From the NCBI GenBank assembly GCA_013214025.1, contig JABSRN010000140.1, positions 110,399 to 174,398 of the forward strand: a DNA stretch of 64,000 nucleotides, given 5' to 3'. The DNA is from Polyangiaceae bacterium. GTDB taxonomy: Bacteria; Myxococcota_A; Polyangia; Polyangiales; Polyangiaceae. The notes beneath the pieces are model-generated. The model did no database searches, had not been told where the DNA came from, and worked only from the letters and a program-made list of their open reading frames with translations. The first letter of the stretch is position 1. The number at the start of each line of letters is the position of its first letter. The translations under genes and the position numbers were made by a program. Shown here in pieces: positions 1 through 9,351 of the stretch.

Positions 1-3000
1 CGGCCTGAATGTTCAAGATGTCGCGATACAGCTCGACCGCTCGCACAACGTCGTCTAGACGCTTCTCGTACAGCTCCGCGATTCGGTACTGATAGCTAAC
101 CGCCTCAGCGGGGTCTGCCGTCAGTTCCGATTCTTGCGTCAACACGCTGAGCAGCTCTGCCCAGTTCTCTGCTGACTGGTACAAGACATCGAGCCGACCG
201 AGGGCGGTCAGATCGTCCGGATCGAGTTCAAGCACTCGCTGGTAGGTGTCGATAGCATGCTCGACATCACCAAGTTCGCGCTCATATACAGCGCCAACCT
301 GGTAATAGATCGCCTTCTTCTCATCCGGATCGAAGACCAGATCGGCCTTCTTTGCGTAGACATCGAGCAGTTCAGTCCACGTTTCGGCCGCTAAGAAGAG
401 ACCGATCAACGCATCGATGCTCTTGACGTCTTCTTCGTCGATCTCCAAGACCTTCTTGTAGATCGCCACGGCCATCTGCTGACGCTCCAAGAGATCTTCT
501 TCCAGCGTGGCAGCCTGGTAGAGAGCGGCTTTTTGCTCGTCCAAGTCCTCCAGCATGTTGGACTTCCGCTGTAGGATTTCGGACATCTCCGCGTATCGTT
601 CAGTGGTCTGATACAGCCCCTGCAAGGACTCGGCGGCGGACAAGTTGGTCTCGTCGACGGTCAGAACGCAGCAGTAGAGCCGAATCGCTCCCTCGATGTC
701 ACCCATATCGTCTTGCACGACCCGGGCAGCCGAAGAGTACAGCGCACTGCCCAGTTCCGGATCCTCCTGCTTGGCTGCGAGCTCTTCCAACACCTTCGCC
801 ATATCCGCAAAGCGATTGGTCAACCTCGCCAAACGGTCCAGGCCCTCTTGGCTCATCTCGGAGGACGGATCGGCGGCCAGCGCGCGTGCCGTTGTGTCGA
901 AGGCAGCACTCGGATCGCCGGCTGCGTCGTCATAGAGCACCGCAATTTGGTGCAACAGCTCCACCTTGGTGTTCACGTCGTCGGCACGTCGTACCTGGAC
1001 CTCGTGGACGCCAATTAGCTTCTGGTAGTCACCTTGATTACGGTAGTGGGGCTCCAGGATCTCCGCGATGACGAGCTCTTGCTCAGCGTCCGTTCCCAGT
1101 CGTTCGAGGGAGGTCAGCGCTGCCTCATTGCTCGGGTCCCGATCGAGAACTTCGCGGTAACCCTCGATAGCCGCTTCCGCCTCACCCATTTGCTGTTCGC
1201 GCAACGACGCCAAACGCAACATCAGCTCGAGCTGCTCGGCATCCTCCTCTGCTAGGGCGAGACGAGTCACCAGGTTCTCCGCAAGTTCCGGCCACATTTG
1301 CTGCCGCGCGAACAACCCATCAAGCGCGGTGAGCGCTGCCGAACTCGTCGGATCCATCGTAAGGACATCACGATAGGCAGCGACGGCCTCTTCCGGCTTA
1401 TCGAGGCGCTCTTCGTAGGTGGTAGCTAGCTGGGCGTAGTACCCCTCTTTTTCTTCACCTTCATCGGCGAGGTCGATACGTCGAAGGAATACGCTGATCA
1501 AATCTTCCCAGCGCTCATTGCTTCGGTACAAAGTATCGAGGGCAGTGAGCGCCTCCGCATCCGCGGCGTCGAGCTCCAAGATCTGTTGGTAGCTTGCTGC
1601 GGCTTCATCGATCTTCCCCAACTGCTCTTCGATGGCGGCAGTGCGCAGGAAGTAGTCACGGGCCAACACGGGGTCGCTGAGTTCTCCGGCTACCTCATTG
1701 TACAAGGCGATCAATCGTTCCCACGCCGTTGCCTGCTCCGCGAACTGTTCCAATTCCAGACGCGCATCGCTGGAAGTCGGATCGGCCTTTACGGCACGCG
1801 ACTGTGCTTCAAACGCGCGACCGACGTCATCCAACTGCATGGCGCAGGTTCCGGCAACTCTCCGCAACAATGACACTTGCTCGTCGGGCTCAGCACCGAG
1901 AACCAAGATGTCCAGCGCTCGAACCAAAGACTCCCAATCCTCGCGGGCTTCATAGATAGCCTCAAGAATCGCTGCCGCATCGCCCCGATGCTCCTCGTCG
2001 TCTAGCATGCCTTCCAAGGCCTCTCGGGCCCCTGCATGCTCTTGATCGAGGAACAGGATCTCTCGGTAGTTCTCCAGCGAGGCACTCGCATTGGACAAGT
2101 GTTTTTGGTCTGCCTGACCCAGTCGGAATTTAAAGTCGATCAGCTCAGCTTCTGTGGCGTCGAGCTCGATCCGTCGCCTCAAGATATCGGCGAAGGGGGC
2201 CCAGTCTTCCGTCTGTTGATACAAGCGATCGAGCGCGGCGAGCGCGGTCAAATCCGCAGCATCCTCTTCCAGAACAGCGCCGTATGTCTCGATGGCGCTC
2301 TTGAGATCTTCGACCTTCGCCTCATGGAGCTTGGCGATCTCGAACAGTACAGGCTTGCGCTCCTCGGGATCAGATATCAGATTGCGCTGACTCTGATACA
2401 CACCGAGCAAGTCCGTCCAACGCTCGGTCTCTCGATAAAGCTTTTGTAGCGCTTCGAGAGCCACTTGGTTCTCAGGCTCGCTCTCCTGAACAGCGCTGTA
2501 CTCCGCCAACGCTTCGTCGACGTTTTGGAGCTCCTCGACCAGAACGCGACCGAGAGACAGCCGAAGCATGCTCACGACTTCAAAGTCCGAGGACTCCTCG
2601 GCGACGACGATCTGGGCACGGTATTTCTCAACCATGGTTTCCCAGCCAGCGGTAACGCCCGCTGCACGTTCGGCATCGCTCCGGGCCTGTTCGTCGCTAG
2701 GGGCGATGCTGAATGCCTCGAGGTAACGTTCGAAAGCTTTTTCCTTGTCGTTGATCCGCCCCTCGTAAAGCGCGGCGACCTCACGTAGCAGCTCAAGTCG
2801 TTCGTCTGGATCTTCCAGATGCCCCAACTTCACTTCGATCGCGCTGCCGAGCCCCTTCGGGTTGTTGCCCGACTGGTAAATCGGAATCAGCGACTGAGCT
2901 GCCGCTAGATTCTGCGGGTCGAGACCTAGCACCTTTTCGTAGGCGCGCGACGCCCGGTCCGGCTTGCCTTTCTGCGTCATCCACAATTCAGCGATCTTCA

Positions 3001-5167
3001 TCAGCATTCCAATGCGCTGCTCGGGATCCTTGTTTCTGCTCTCGTTGCTCTCCAACACGCGAATGAACTCATCCCACTTACCGCTATCCGAGTAGAAGTC
3101 CTCCAACTCATCCCACCGACCGAGCGCTACGTAGCGCTTCTTCAGTTGCTCCTGAGCGCGACGGTCATCGGGCTGCAAGGTCAGCAACATGCGGTAGGCA
3201 TCCACAGCGCGAGCGTCGTCCTTGAGACGATCTCCGGTGACCTGCCCGAGCTTGGTCAGAAGTTGAACGCGTTCGCCGATGTCGTCGATGTATTCGACGA
3301 GCTTCTCGATAACGTCCGCGAACTTTTCATAGTTTCGTGCCCGCTCGTATAGCTGGGCGAGAGCCTTCAGCGCGTCGTAGTCGGCGTCATCCGCTTCGAG
3401 AACCACCGCCCACAGACCAATGCAAACATCCGGCTTCTTGATGCGCTCGGTTGCCAGCAACGCAATGTCCTTATAGGCAGCCAGTTGCTCGGGGCCTTCC
3501 GGCAGCGCGTCGGCCTCTCCTTGGCGGAGACGGATGAGCTTCTCCCAATCACGCCGTTTCTCGTACATCTGCCGCAGATAATCGATGGCAGACTCGCTGG
3601 TGGGGTCGACAGCAAGAACCTTCTCGTAGGTCTTGACGGCCTCGGCCTGGTTCATGAACTTATTAACGTAAAGATCACCAGCTTCAGCCAGCAGCGTTAG
3701 CTTCTCGTCAGCGTCGGGGACCTCTGCTGCCAAAGCGATCAGGGTCTTGACGTATTCGTGCATTCGCTTGGCGGCCTGTTGGGCAGATAGCTTCTCTCGG
3801 AGTTCAGCGACTTTGGCAGCGTCCACCTCCGGCGGGGCCTCCGCTTCCGGTGCAGCTTCGGCGGCTTCCGCCGCTACTTCGTCGCCTGCCGCCGCATCGG
3901 CGGCCTGCTCTATCTCGGACTCCGGTTCTGAAGCTGATGCTTCAGCAGACTCCGATTCGTCAGAGACTTGAGCGTCTTCTGTCGTTTCCTCGGCGGGAGC
4001 CGTGCCAGCCTCTTCTTCGGCCTCAGAATTCGATTCGCCACCACTGTTTTCGGACACAAGTTTCTCCCCGATCAATGCCTCAAACTGAGCCACTGCCGTG
4101 TGTTCTGGCGAGATCTCCGCCAATCGCTGAAAATATACCCGCGCGCCGTTCACGTCGCCGACTTCGCGCCATGTAATGAGCGCAGCGTGAGCCAAGAAGC
4201 CGGCACCTGCGGACGACCGCCCCAGCTTGTCGGCTAGCTGAGCCGCCAATGTAACGACTTTGCCCCAGTCAGCGTCTTTGGCGCCGTAGAGGTCACGCAA
4301 GTACGCAAAGGCCGCATGGTTATCAGGAACGAGCTCTAGTGACTCAGTTACGAATCGTTCGCCGAGTTCCCGATTTTGGTGTCGCAGCGCCCAGCGCGCG
4401 CCAAATACGAAGGCCAGAGCTGCCTTGCTTTCCCGATCATCTATTGCGGACAGCGCCGACGTCTGCGCATCCACGATTTCGCTACCACGGTCAGCGGCGA
4501 TCAGCTGTCCCTCGAAGAGAGCCGCCGCGGACGCGGACGATGGATCGGCCGCGTAGGCTTGTGCCAGCAGTCCCTCTTCGCCGAGGCCCTCTCGTCCGCG
4601 GGCAACACGCGCTGCGCGAAGCCCGAGGTCGGACCGCGCGGCGGGGTCCGTACCCGCGTTCAGCTCAGCCACTAGGTCCGAAATTCTGTTCTCGGCTTCT
4701 TCGTCCGAAGCTTGGCAATCCTGTAAGCGGTCACTAATTCCTAGCGCCTCGGCGTCGGTCAGCGACATGCCCTGGGCATAGGCGCGGGACGCCCTCTCCC
4801 GATCGCCAAGGTCTGCGGAAACGTCACCCAGATCGCGGAGCGCGGCGGCGCCGCCGTCCACTCCGTTCTTCAGCTGTAGCTCCAGCAGCTTTTGCACCAT
4901 TGCGAGCTTGCCGAGGTCCCAGTAGATTTTGCGAGCCTCGACCAATGCCTCAGCCAACGCCGGATTCAGCTTGAAGGCATCTTGAAAATGCTTCAGCGCC
5001 TTCACCCCTTGAAGGAACTTTTGACTGAGGACACGCCCCAACCTCAGATGTAACTCAGCCTGCGTTTCCGCGTCAGAAGCCTCCGCGATCCCCTGTTCAA
5101 TGATCTCTAGGACGGCATTCCAATCCTGTTCAGTCTCAAGCTTCGTCAGACGCTCTTCAAATTCCAT
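1..5167 (-). CDS. Giant TPR-repeat protein, C-terminus beyond window
   Basis: An uninterrupted minus-strand frame runs from ATG at 5167 (MEFEERLTKLETEQDW...) off the left edge, giving at least 1,722 residues. There is no signal peptide or membrane segment, so it looks cytoplasmic. From about residue 440 it is built of degenerate TPR pairs with the recurring pattern W..L...Y / DP.ER..L...IA.LYE..L.D...A...Y..VL..DP....AL. Residues about 365-435 form an Ala/Glu/Ser-rich, probably disordered linker between an N-terminal TPR block and the main array. It lies 73 bp after the TPR lipoprotein stop (5241), so it is probably the last gene of the Glt-like unit. M. xanthus GltI/AgmK is also a giant TPR protein, but I cannot claim orthology; a scaffold role is inferred. 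Confidence 0.9.
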   Translation of the reverse strand, partial: MEFEERLTKLETEQDWNAVLEIIEQGIAEASDAETQAELHLRLGRVLSQKFLQGVKALKHFQDAFKLNPALAEALVEARKIYWDLGKLAMVQKLLELQLKNGVDGGAAALRDLGDVSADLGDRERASRAYAQGMSLTDAEALGISDRLQDCQASDEEAENRISDLVAELNAGTDPAARSDLGLRAARVARGREGLGEEGLLAQAYAADPSSASAAALFEGQLIAADRGSEIVDAQTSALSAIDDRESKAALAFVFGARWALRHQNRELGERFVTESLELVPDNHAAFAYLRDLYGAKDADWGKVVTLAAQLADKLGRSSAGAGFLAHAALITWREVGDVNGARVYFQRLAEISPEHTAVAQFEALIGEKLVSENSGGESNSEAEEEAGTAPAEETTEDAQVSDESESAEASASEPESEIEQAADAAAGDEVAAEAAEAAPEAEAPPEVDAAKVAELREKLSAQQAAKRMHEYVKTLIALAAEVPDADEKLTLLAEAGDLYVNKFMNQAEAVKTYEKVLAVDPTSESAIDYLRQMYEKRRDWEKLIRLRQGEADALPEGPEQLAAYKDIALLATERIKKPDVCIGLWAVVLEADDADYDALKALAQLYERARNYEKFADVIEKLVEYIDDIGERVQLLTKLGQVTGDRLKDDARAVDAYRMLLTLQPDDRRAQEQLKKRYVALGRWDELEDFYSDSGKWDEFIRVLESNESRNKDPEQRIGMLMKIAELWMTQKGKPDRASRAYEKVLGLDPQNLAAAQSLIPIYQSGNNPKGLGSAIEVKLGHLEDPDERLELLREVAALYEGRINDKEKAFERYLEAFSIAPSDEQARSDAERAAGVTAGWETMVEKYRAQIVVAEESSDFEVVSMLRLSLGRVLVEELQNVDEALAEYSAVQESEPENQVALEALQKLYRETERWTDLLGVYQSQRNLISDPEERKPVLFEIAKLHEAKVEDLKSAIETYGAVLEEDAADLTALAALDRLYQQTEDWAPFADILRRRIELDATEAELIDFKFRLGQADQKHLSNASASLENYREILFLDQEHAGAREALEGMLDDEEHRGDAAAILEAIYEAREDWESLVRALDILVLGAEPDEQVSLLRRVAGTCAMQLDDVGRAFEAQSRAVKADPTSSDARLELEQFAEQATAWERLIALYNEVAGELSDPVLARDYFLRTAAIEEQLGKIDEAAASYQQILELDAADAEALTALDTLYRSNERWEDLISVFLRRIDLADEGEEKEGYYAQLATTYEERLDKPEEAVAAYRDVLTMDPTSSAALTALDGLFARQQMWPELAENLVTRLALAEEDAEQLELMLRLASLREQQMGEAEAAIEGYREVLDRDPSNEAALTSLERLGTDAEQELVIAEILEPHYRNQGDYQKLIGVHEVQVRRADDVNTKVELLHQIAVLYDDAAGDPSAAFDTTARALAADPSSEMSQEGLDRLARLTNRFADMAKVLEELAAKQEDPELGSALYSSAARVVQDDMGDIEGAIRLYCCVLTVDETNLSAAESLQGLYQTTERYAEMSEILQRKSNMLEDLDEQKAALYQAATLEEDLLERQQMAVAIYKKVLEIDEEDVKSIDALIGLFLAAETWTELLDVYAKKADLVFDPDEKKAIYYQVGAVYERELGDVEHAIDTYQRVLELDPDDLTALGRLDVLYQSAENWAELLSVLTQESELTADPAEAVSYQYRIAELYEKRLDDVVRAVELYRDILNIQA

Positions 5168-5240
5168 GTTTCACCAAAAGTCGGGCAACCCGCAACAAAC
5201 CAATATTCCGCAAAAAACAACTAGGACTTAGCTCGAACGC

Positions 5241-6164
5241 TTACTGACTCAACTTTTGGAGCAGTGCTTTCGCTGTGACGCACTGGTCACGGTACTTCTC
5301 GGCATTCTTCTTCTGTTTTGCGCCGCAGTTTCGCTTGTCAAAAGACTTGAGCAAGCGAAGGGCTTTCTCTTTCTTCGGCGGCGTCATCTTCGCGTAGGTA
5401 CTGCCTAGGTTGTACGCGATCTCCGGATGCGTCTTGCCGCCCACCTCTTGGGCCTTCTCCAATGCGGTTACCCTTGCGGCCTCTTCGTTCTTGGCCTGGT
5501 GGACGTTGGAAAGAAGCGTGTACATCCCATACAAGCTGTTCGCGTTGTCCTCGATCCGAGCCACGAGATTCGTGCCCTCCTTGAGGACCTGTCCTGCCTG
5601 CTCATAGAACTGGAGAGCGATGTAGAGCTCTGCAAGCCGGGGGTAGAAGTACGCCACACTCGGCTCGTGCTCGATGGCCTTGGTGAAGTTCTCGATCGCC
5701 AACTGGTCATCGCCAGTCCACATGAACGCCTCGCCCAGCTCGTGATAACACTCAGCATGGTTGGGATCCTTTTCGATGCACTTCTTCAGCGGCTCCTTCG
5801 CCTCTTCGTAAGCGTCAGGATTTCCGTCTGCTGCAATCTTGCTGAGCGCGAATCCGCGTCGGTAGTAATAATCGGCATTGTCCGGAGCCGCTTGTACCGC
5901 CCGAGCCAGCGTCGAGGACATGTTGCTCCAGTCCTCTTTCTTTTGATAAGCCCGCGCTAGCTTCCAAAGAATCCGATGATTCGACGGGTCGAGTCGCGTC
6001 GCCTCTTCATACTTGTGGATTGCACCCTCCACGTTCGTCTTGAGCGACCGGTCACCAGAGTTGGCGAGGTTGATCGCTTCGATGTGATCTCGACTACAGC
6101 CGACGCTCGCGACTGCCAGTGCTGTGACAAAAATACCTGACTTCAAAATCCCTAATGTCTTCAT
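5241..6164 (-). CDS. TPR lipoprotein of the Glt-like locus
   Basis: 307 residues. The N-terminus is a lipoprotein signal (MKTLGILKSGIFVTALAVAS, then VGC), so lipidation is at about Cys23. At least five TPR units follow (for example A...YEEATRLDPSNHRILWKLA and A..NFTKAIEHEPSVAYFYPRLAELY). A Shine-Dalgarno-like AAGGGTGAG precedes the ATG. It follows gltG after a 393-bp gap containing two palindromes and precedes the giant TPR gene by 73 bp. It is probably a periplasmic TPR adaptor anchored in a membrane. TPR lipoproteins such as GltE belong to the M. xanthus gliding complex, but I do not recognise this one as a named Glt protein. Confidence 0.85.
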   Translation of the reverse strand: MKTLGILKSGIFVTALAVASVGCSRDHIEAINLANSGDRSLKTNVEGAIHKYEEATRLDPSNHRILWKLARAYQKKEDWSNMSSTLARAVQAAPDNADYYYRRGFALSKIAADGNPDAYEEAKEPLKKCIEKDPNHAECYHELGEAFMWTGDDQLAIENFTKAIEHEPSVAYFYPRLAELYIALQFYEQAGQVLKEGTNLVARIEDNANSLYGMYTLLSNVHQAKNEEAARVTALEKAQEVGGKTHPEIAYNLGSTYAKMTPPKKEKALRLLKSFDKRNCGAKQKKNAEKYRDQCVTAKALLQKLSQ

Positions 6165-6226
6165 AGCGGCTCACCCTTCACGAAATGCTCAGCGCCGTCT
6201 GGTTCAGGCGTCTGAGGTTGCTGGCT

Positions 6227-6242
6227 ACATTCGGACGAATGT
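6227..6242. promoter_or_regulatory. 16-bp perfect palindrome, candidate operator
   Basis: ACATTCG-GA-CGAATGT has two 7-bp arms around a 2-bp centre. It ends about 62 bp upstream of the TPR lipoprotein start. The size and symmetry suit a dimeric repressor or activator, or a small RNA hairpin in the leader. The regulator is unknown. Confidence 0.4.
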
Positions 6243-6253
6243 CGTCCCTGGCA

Positions 6254-6269
6254 GCCGCCATTTGGCGGC
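6254..6269. promoter_or_regulatory. Second 16-bp perfect palindrome
   Basis: GCCGCCA-TT-TGGCGGC has the same 7-2-7 geometry as its neighbour at 6227-6242, with centres 27 bp apart. It could be a GC-rich hairpin (terminator of the gltG transcript or processing site) or a second operator. On the minus strand no T-tract follows, which weakens the terminator reading. Confidence 0.4.
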
Positions 6270-6557
6270 CTTTGCGGAATAGTTCCACGATAGAATGTGG
6301 GCATGACAAGGGTGTCAGCATACGCGGACGCATGTGACGAAGTAAAGCCGCTCGAAGTCCGCCTTTGCCCTATTTTTGATGGATTTCAGACGCCGCGACG
6401 ACGCCCACACTGGCGCTGCGTCGAGCCCAATATCGCGCGCGCGACAACCCCCTCGCCGCTTCGGCTCAGCCACGACGCACCCCCGCCACAACGCCTCAGG
6501 CGACGCCAATGCTCACGTCGCAGGCGACCCTGCGGCGCACTCGATTACACCGACGGA

Positions 6558-8552
6558 CTAACCGCCCGGTGAGAACATAATCGGATACACAACGGTCACG
6601 ATTCCACCCTCGGGCGGTGGGAAGCTCAGACCATAGTATGCCCGAACGACACACGATACGACGCCTGAATCCGGGATATCCGAACCACCGTTGCCGACGT
6701 TCGAGACTGCACCGTTTCGCCCAATAACGAAACGAACCGCCACGCGACCTTGAAGGTTCGGGTTCTTCTGTAGACCCTGCTCGTAGCAGAGGCGAAAACG
6801 GCCGTAGTTCTGACGAACGATTCGCTGAATGACCTCTTTGGGCAGTCGACCACTGACTTGAGTCGCACCCATGCGTACGCGGGGTACCTTCGTTTTGTGA
6901 CCGCCTCCAAGACGGCCATGTCCGCTACCAAAGCCCTGACCGGTTCCGGTTCCGGCGCCGTGCCCGAAAGTACCGATCGAACCGAGACCGATGCCTTCAC
7001 CACGACCACCACCACCCTCGCCGATGCCGGAGAGTCCCAGACCGCCGCCGCCATATGCGTCGCCGACGTCGTCGCCCCACATGTTACCGTTGAAGCTTTC
7101 GAGGTTGGGATCGGGGTCAGCCCAATCGATTACGGGTGCATTGGGATCTCCCGCCGCACCAGTATTCAACAAACCGATGATGCCGAATTCCATCGCGTCG
7201 CGGAGTGCCTCTGCACGAGAAGTATTCTGATACCGCTTATTGGTATCTTTACTCTCCTCCTTGCCCATGGCTCCTTCTTCGTCTTTGTGCTGGTCACCGG
7301 TGCCACCTGAAGTGTCGACCGCGTCGTCATCAGCTTCCTGCTCTTCTTCCTCTTCTTCTTTTTCAGCAAGAGCGTCGAGGTACTGCTGGATCAGATACAT
7401 CTGATCCTTATCGAAGCCTTCATCGTCGAGCAGCCCCAAGGGAGGAGTGAAGTACGCCATGGCGAGAATGAGCCCGCCCACCGCCGACATGGACATTCCG
7501 AAGTAAGCGAGAATCGTCCAATCGATCCCCGATGCCACTCCGTGAGCCACGGGCTTGCCGGCATTGACCGCGCCAACCATGAACACCATGTCACCGAGTT
7601 CGATCCTAGCCTTGCCACCCGATGGCAGCGCTATCTGATGAGCACCGCTCAACTCCGCGCAAGGCTGTGCTTTCTGTCGAGCTTCATCCAAGGTCATGCG
7701 CGGTTGCCCTGGCAATTCAATGTGGCCGCTAGCGCCAGCCGGAATCACAACCGAGAGGCTACCGACATCTGCCACCACAACCGGCATCCGAGTCGTCCCC
7801 AAAATCGTAGGCGGCATGAGGAAATCGCACTTCAGATCCTTGCCGTTGTCCTCACCGACGTAGAAATTACGCGGAGGGCTGAGATGCGAAACGTGAATCA
7901 CATTCACGCCCCAAAGCACCATGATCTCCACGGCGGCATCCGCAGTCTCCACCTCAGCCAAGCTGACGTCCGGGCCACTCTTTACGAGGGTGTAGGTATA
8001 GGTCCCGGGAGCGGCATCGTCCGGAACATCGTAGACGGCGTCGCGCGCCGCGACGGCAGCACCGGCACCGAAGGGATTCGCGCCGAGGCTCCCCACGCCA
8101 GGACTGGCATCTGCGAAGGGGTTGGCTTGGCCGGAGCTAGCGTCCGCGAAGGGGTTGGCTGCTGCAGCCCCGGCCTTCGCGAATGGGTTGGAAGCCGGCG
8201 GGGCTGGTTCAGCAGGCGCTTCTTGCGCCGGCGCGGCGACCCCCTCGGCTTCGGCTTTCTCCAACATTATCTGGACGCCGCCGACTTCGATCTTGTCGCC
8301 GATGCTCAGCTTGCACTTGTTCACCTTTTCGCCATTGACGATGGTGCCCGGATCATTTCCTAGGTCGATCAACGTAACGTCGTCCGGCCCGGCCACCTCG
8401 ATGACAGCGTGCATGCGGGAAGCCGCCTCGTCGTCCACCTGAAGATGACTCTTGGGATCTTTGCCTACCTTGATGATGTCGTGAGCGAGAGTCTCTCGAC
8501 CTAGGAGCTCGTCTCCTCGGTAAACAGCGAAAGTAAGTACCGCTTTAGCCAT
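6558..8552 (-). CDS. gltG: FHA-domain inner-membrane gliding protein GltG-like (AgmX/PglI family)
   Basis: 664 residues from ATG 8552, which has AGGA about 10 nt upstream and places an FHA domain at the N-terminus (VGKDPKSH, SRMH, GTIVNG; residues about 20-95). This start was preferred over one 63 codons upstream that overlaps the preceding gene. A Pro/Ala linker with four NPF motifs (about 115-165) follows, then a beta-rich segment, one membrane helix near 350-375 (ILAYFGMSMSAVGGLILAMA), an acidic stretch, a Gly-rich region, and a C-terminal AgmX/PglI domain (RLCYEQGL, GRVAVRFVIGRNG, SFPPPEGG). M. xanthus GltG spans the inner membrane and contacts periplasmic partners. The FHA domain implies recognition of a phosphothreonine protein. 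Confidence 0.9.
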   Translation of the reverse strand: MAKAVLTFAVYRGDELLGRETLAHDIIKVGKDPKSHLQVDDEAASRMHAVIEVAGPDDVTLIDLGNDPGTIVNGEKVNKCKLSIGDKIEVGGVQIMLEKAEAEGVAAPAQEAPAEPAPPASNPFAKAGAAAANPFADASSGQANPFADASPGVGSLGANPFGAGAAVAARDAVYDVPDDAAPGTYTYTLVKSGPDVSLAEVETADAAVEIMVLWGVNVIHVSHLSPPRNFYVGEDNGKDLKCDFLMPPTILGTTRMPVVVADVGSLSVVIPAGASGHIELPGQPRMTLDEARQKAQPCAELSGAHQIALPSGGKARIELGDMVFMVGAVNAGKPVAHGVASGIDWTILAYFGMSMSAVGGLILAMAYFTPPLGLLDDEGFDKDQMYLIQQYLDALAEKEEEEEEQEADDDAVDTSGGTGDQHKDEEGAMGKEESKDTNKRYQNTSRAEALRDAMEFGIIGLLNTGAAGDPNAPVIDWADPDPNLESFNGNMWGDDVGDAYGGGGLGLSGIGEGGGGRGEGIGLGSIGTFGHGAGTGTGQGFGSGHGRLGGGHKTKVPRVRMGATQVSGRLPKEVIQRIVRQNYGRFRLCYEQGLQKNPNLQGRVAVRFVIGRNGAVSNVGNGGSDIPDSGVVSCVVRAYYGLSFPPPEGGIVTVVYPIMFSPGG

Positions 8553-8628
8553 ATCGTTCGATTCCTGACGGGCCGTTTCGACCCTCTTGGGCTGGGCGCA
8601 TCGCTTGATGGATGCGACTGGAGTTTTC

Positions 8629-8880
8629 TTAGAGGTTCTCGACGGACTTGAGCATTTCGGGAACGAAAGACGTCCTCGGCCGAATGAGAGTTGTGCGTGC
8701 CGCCTTCGGGCGAACGCGAATGGTTGCGTCGTTGGGGCCAAAGCCGCCGGCAGCTAGCGGATCATCGTCAAACTCGTAACCATAGCCGTCGCCTTTTTCG
8801 TCCTCGGCGTGGGCCAAACCACTCAGCATAGCGATGCTCAACACGACCAAACCCGATACGAAATATTTAGACCGTTTCAT
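8629..8880 (-). CDS. Small secreted protein, GltF-like by position
   Basis: 83 residues: an N-terminal signal peptide (cleavage after AHA, about residue 26), then an acidic segment (EDEKGDGYGYEFDDDPL) and a basic C-terminal part ending FVPEMLKSVENL. It has the strongest Shine-Dalgarno of the locus (GAGGAGG, 7 nt from the ATG) and its own promoter at 8920-8949. It sits between gltE and gltG, where gltF lies in the M. xanthus cluster. I assign gltF by synteny only. It is probably periplasmic. Confidence 0.75.
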   Translation of the reverse strand: MKRSKYFVSGLVVLSIAMLSGLAHAEDEKGDGYGYEFDDDPLAAGGFGPNDATIRVRPKAARTTLIRPRTSFVPEMLKSVENL

Positions 8881-9351
8881 CAGACTGCCTCCTCAGGCGC
8901 TCTCGGCGATTACAGTGAGATTGTAGTGACCGACCACCGAAAGCGTCAACAGAAGAGACGCTAAACTCAACAAGTGATGCACGCTGAGTAAGACACTGCC
9001 GATCCTCGAAAGTTCGGAGTATCGACGGTATCAGTGAACATTTTCGTCGTCCTGCCCGGCACCGACGAGTGAATTCCGCCCAAGCCGCAGACTTCCGCCA
9101 ACGGCGGCGTTCTACGGTCAACGAGCGGCGGGTGGGCACTCGACTGCAGCGAAATGAACGGTCCGCCCTCTGGCCAGCGCCGAGTTCCGAACGAGCCAAC
9201 CAGTAGCCAGATCCCTTCCTGAACACGCCCGGAACTAGCTGCGACAAACGCGAAGATGACGCCCAGGAGCGCCATCTTCTCTTCCGAGCAGGGTTTCCCC
9301 TGGGACCTCCCCACTAGAGAGAAGCCTCACCGCCCCCAAGGGGTCCGCCTG
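8881..9351. other. Intergenic region between gltE and gltF-like gene
   Basis: The 471 bp hold the promoter at 8920-8949. Immediately after the gltE stop there is an imperfect GC-rich inverted repeat (GGACCTCCCC near 9302, GGGGTCC near 9340) that could end the gltCDE transcript. The other short frames look non-coding. Confidence 0.5.
8920..8949 (-). promoter_or_regulatory. Sigma70-like promoter for the gltF-gltG unit
   Basis: Read on the minus strand: -35 TTGACG (8949-8944), 18-bp spacer, -10 TACAAT (8925-8920), five of six matches at each box. The predicted start near 8913 leaves a leader of about 33 nt with GAGGAGG before the ATG at 8880. Confidence 0.65.

Larger units (their letters stand above)
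6165..6557. other. Intergenic gap between gltG and the TPR lipoprotein gene
   Basis: The 393 bp carry no convincing gene. Short frames on both strands are Arg/Pro-rich and lack ribosome sites. The half nearest the lipoprotein gene holds two perfect 16-bp palindromes, listed separately. I see no clear sigma70 promoter for the lipoprotein gene. Confidence 0.6.

Noticed and set aside
1..5160. Many plus-strand open frames opposite the giant TPR gene
   Set aside because: They are antisense shadows caused by high GC and codon bias. The minus frame is continuous over 5.1 kb with clear TPR periodicity.
6254..6269. Reading the GCCGCCA/TGGCGGC hairpin as a definite rho-independent terminator for gltG
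   Set aside because: No T-tract follows on the minus strand and it lies about 290 bp past the stop, so only a regulatory or structural label is supported.
7542..8363. A 273-codon plus-strand frame opposite gltG
   Set aside because: Antisense to a gene with FHA and AgmX/PglI motifs, His/Arg-rich, with no ribosome site or recognisable domain.
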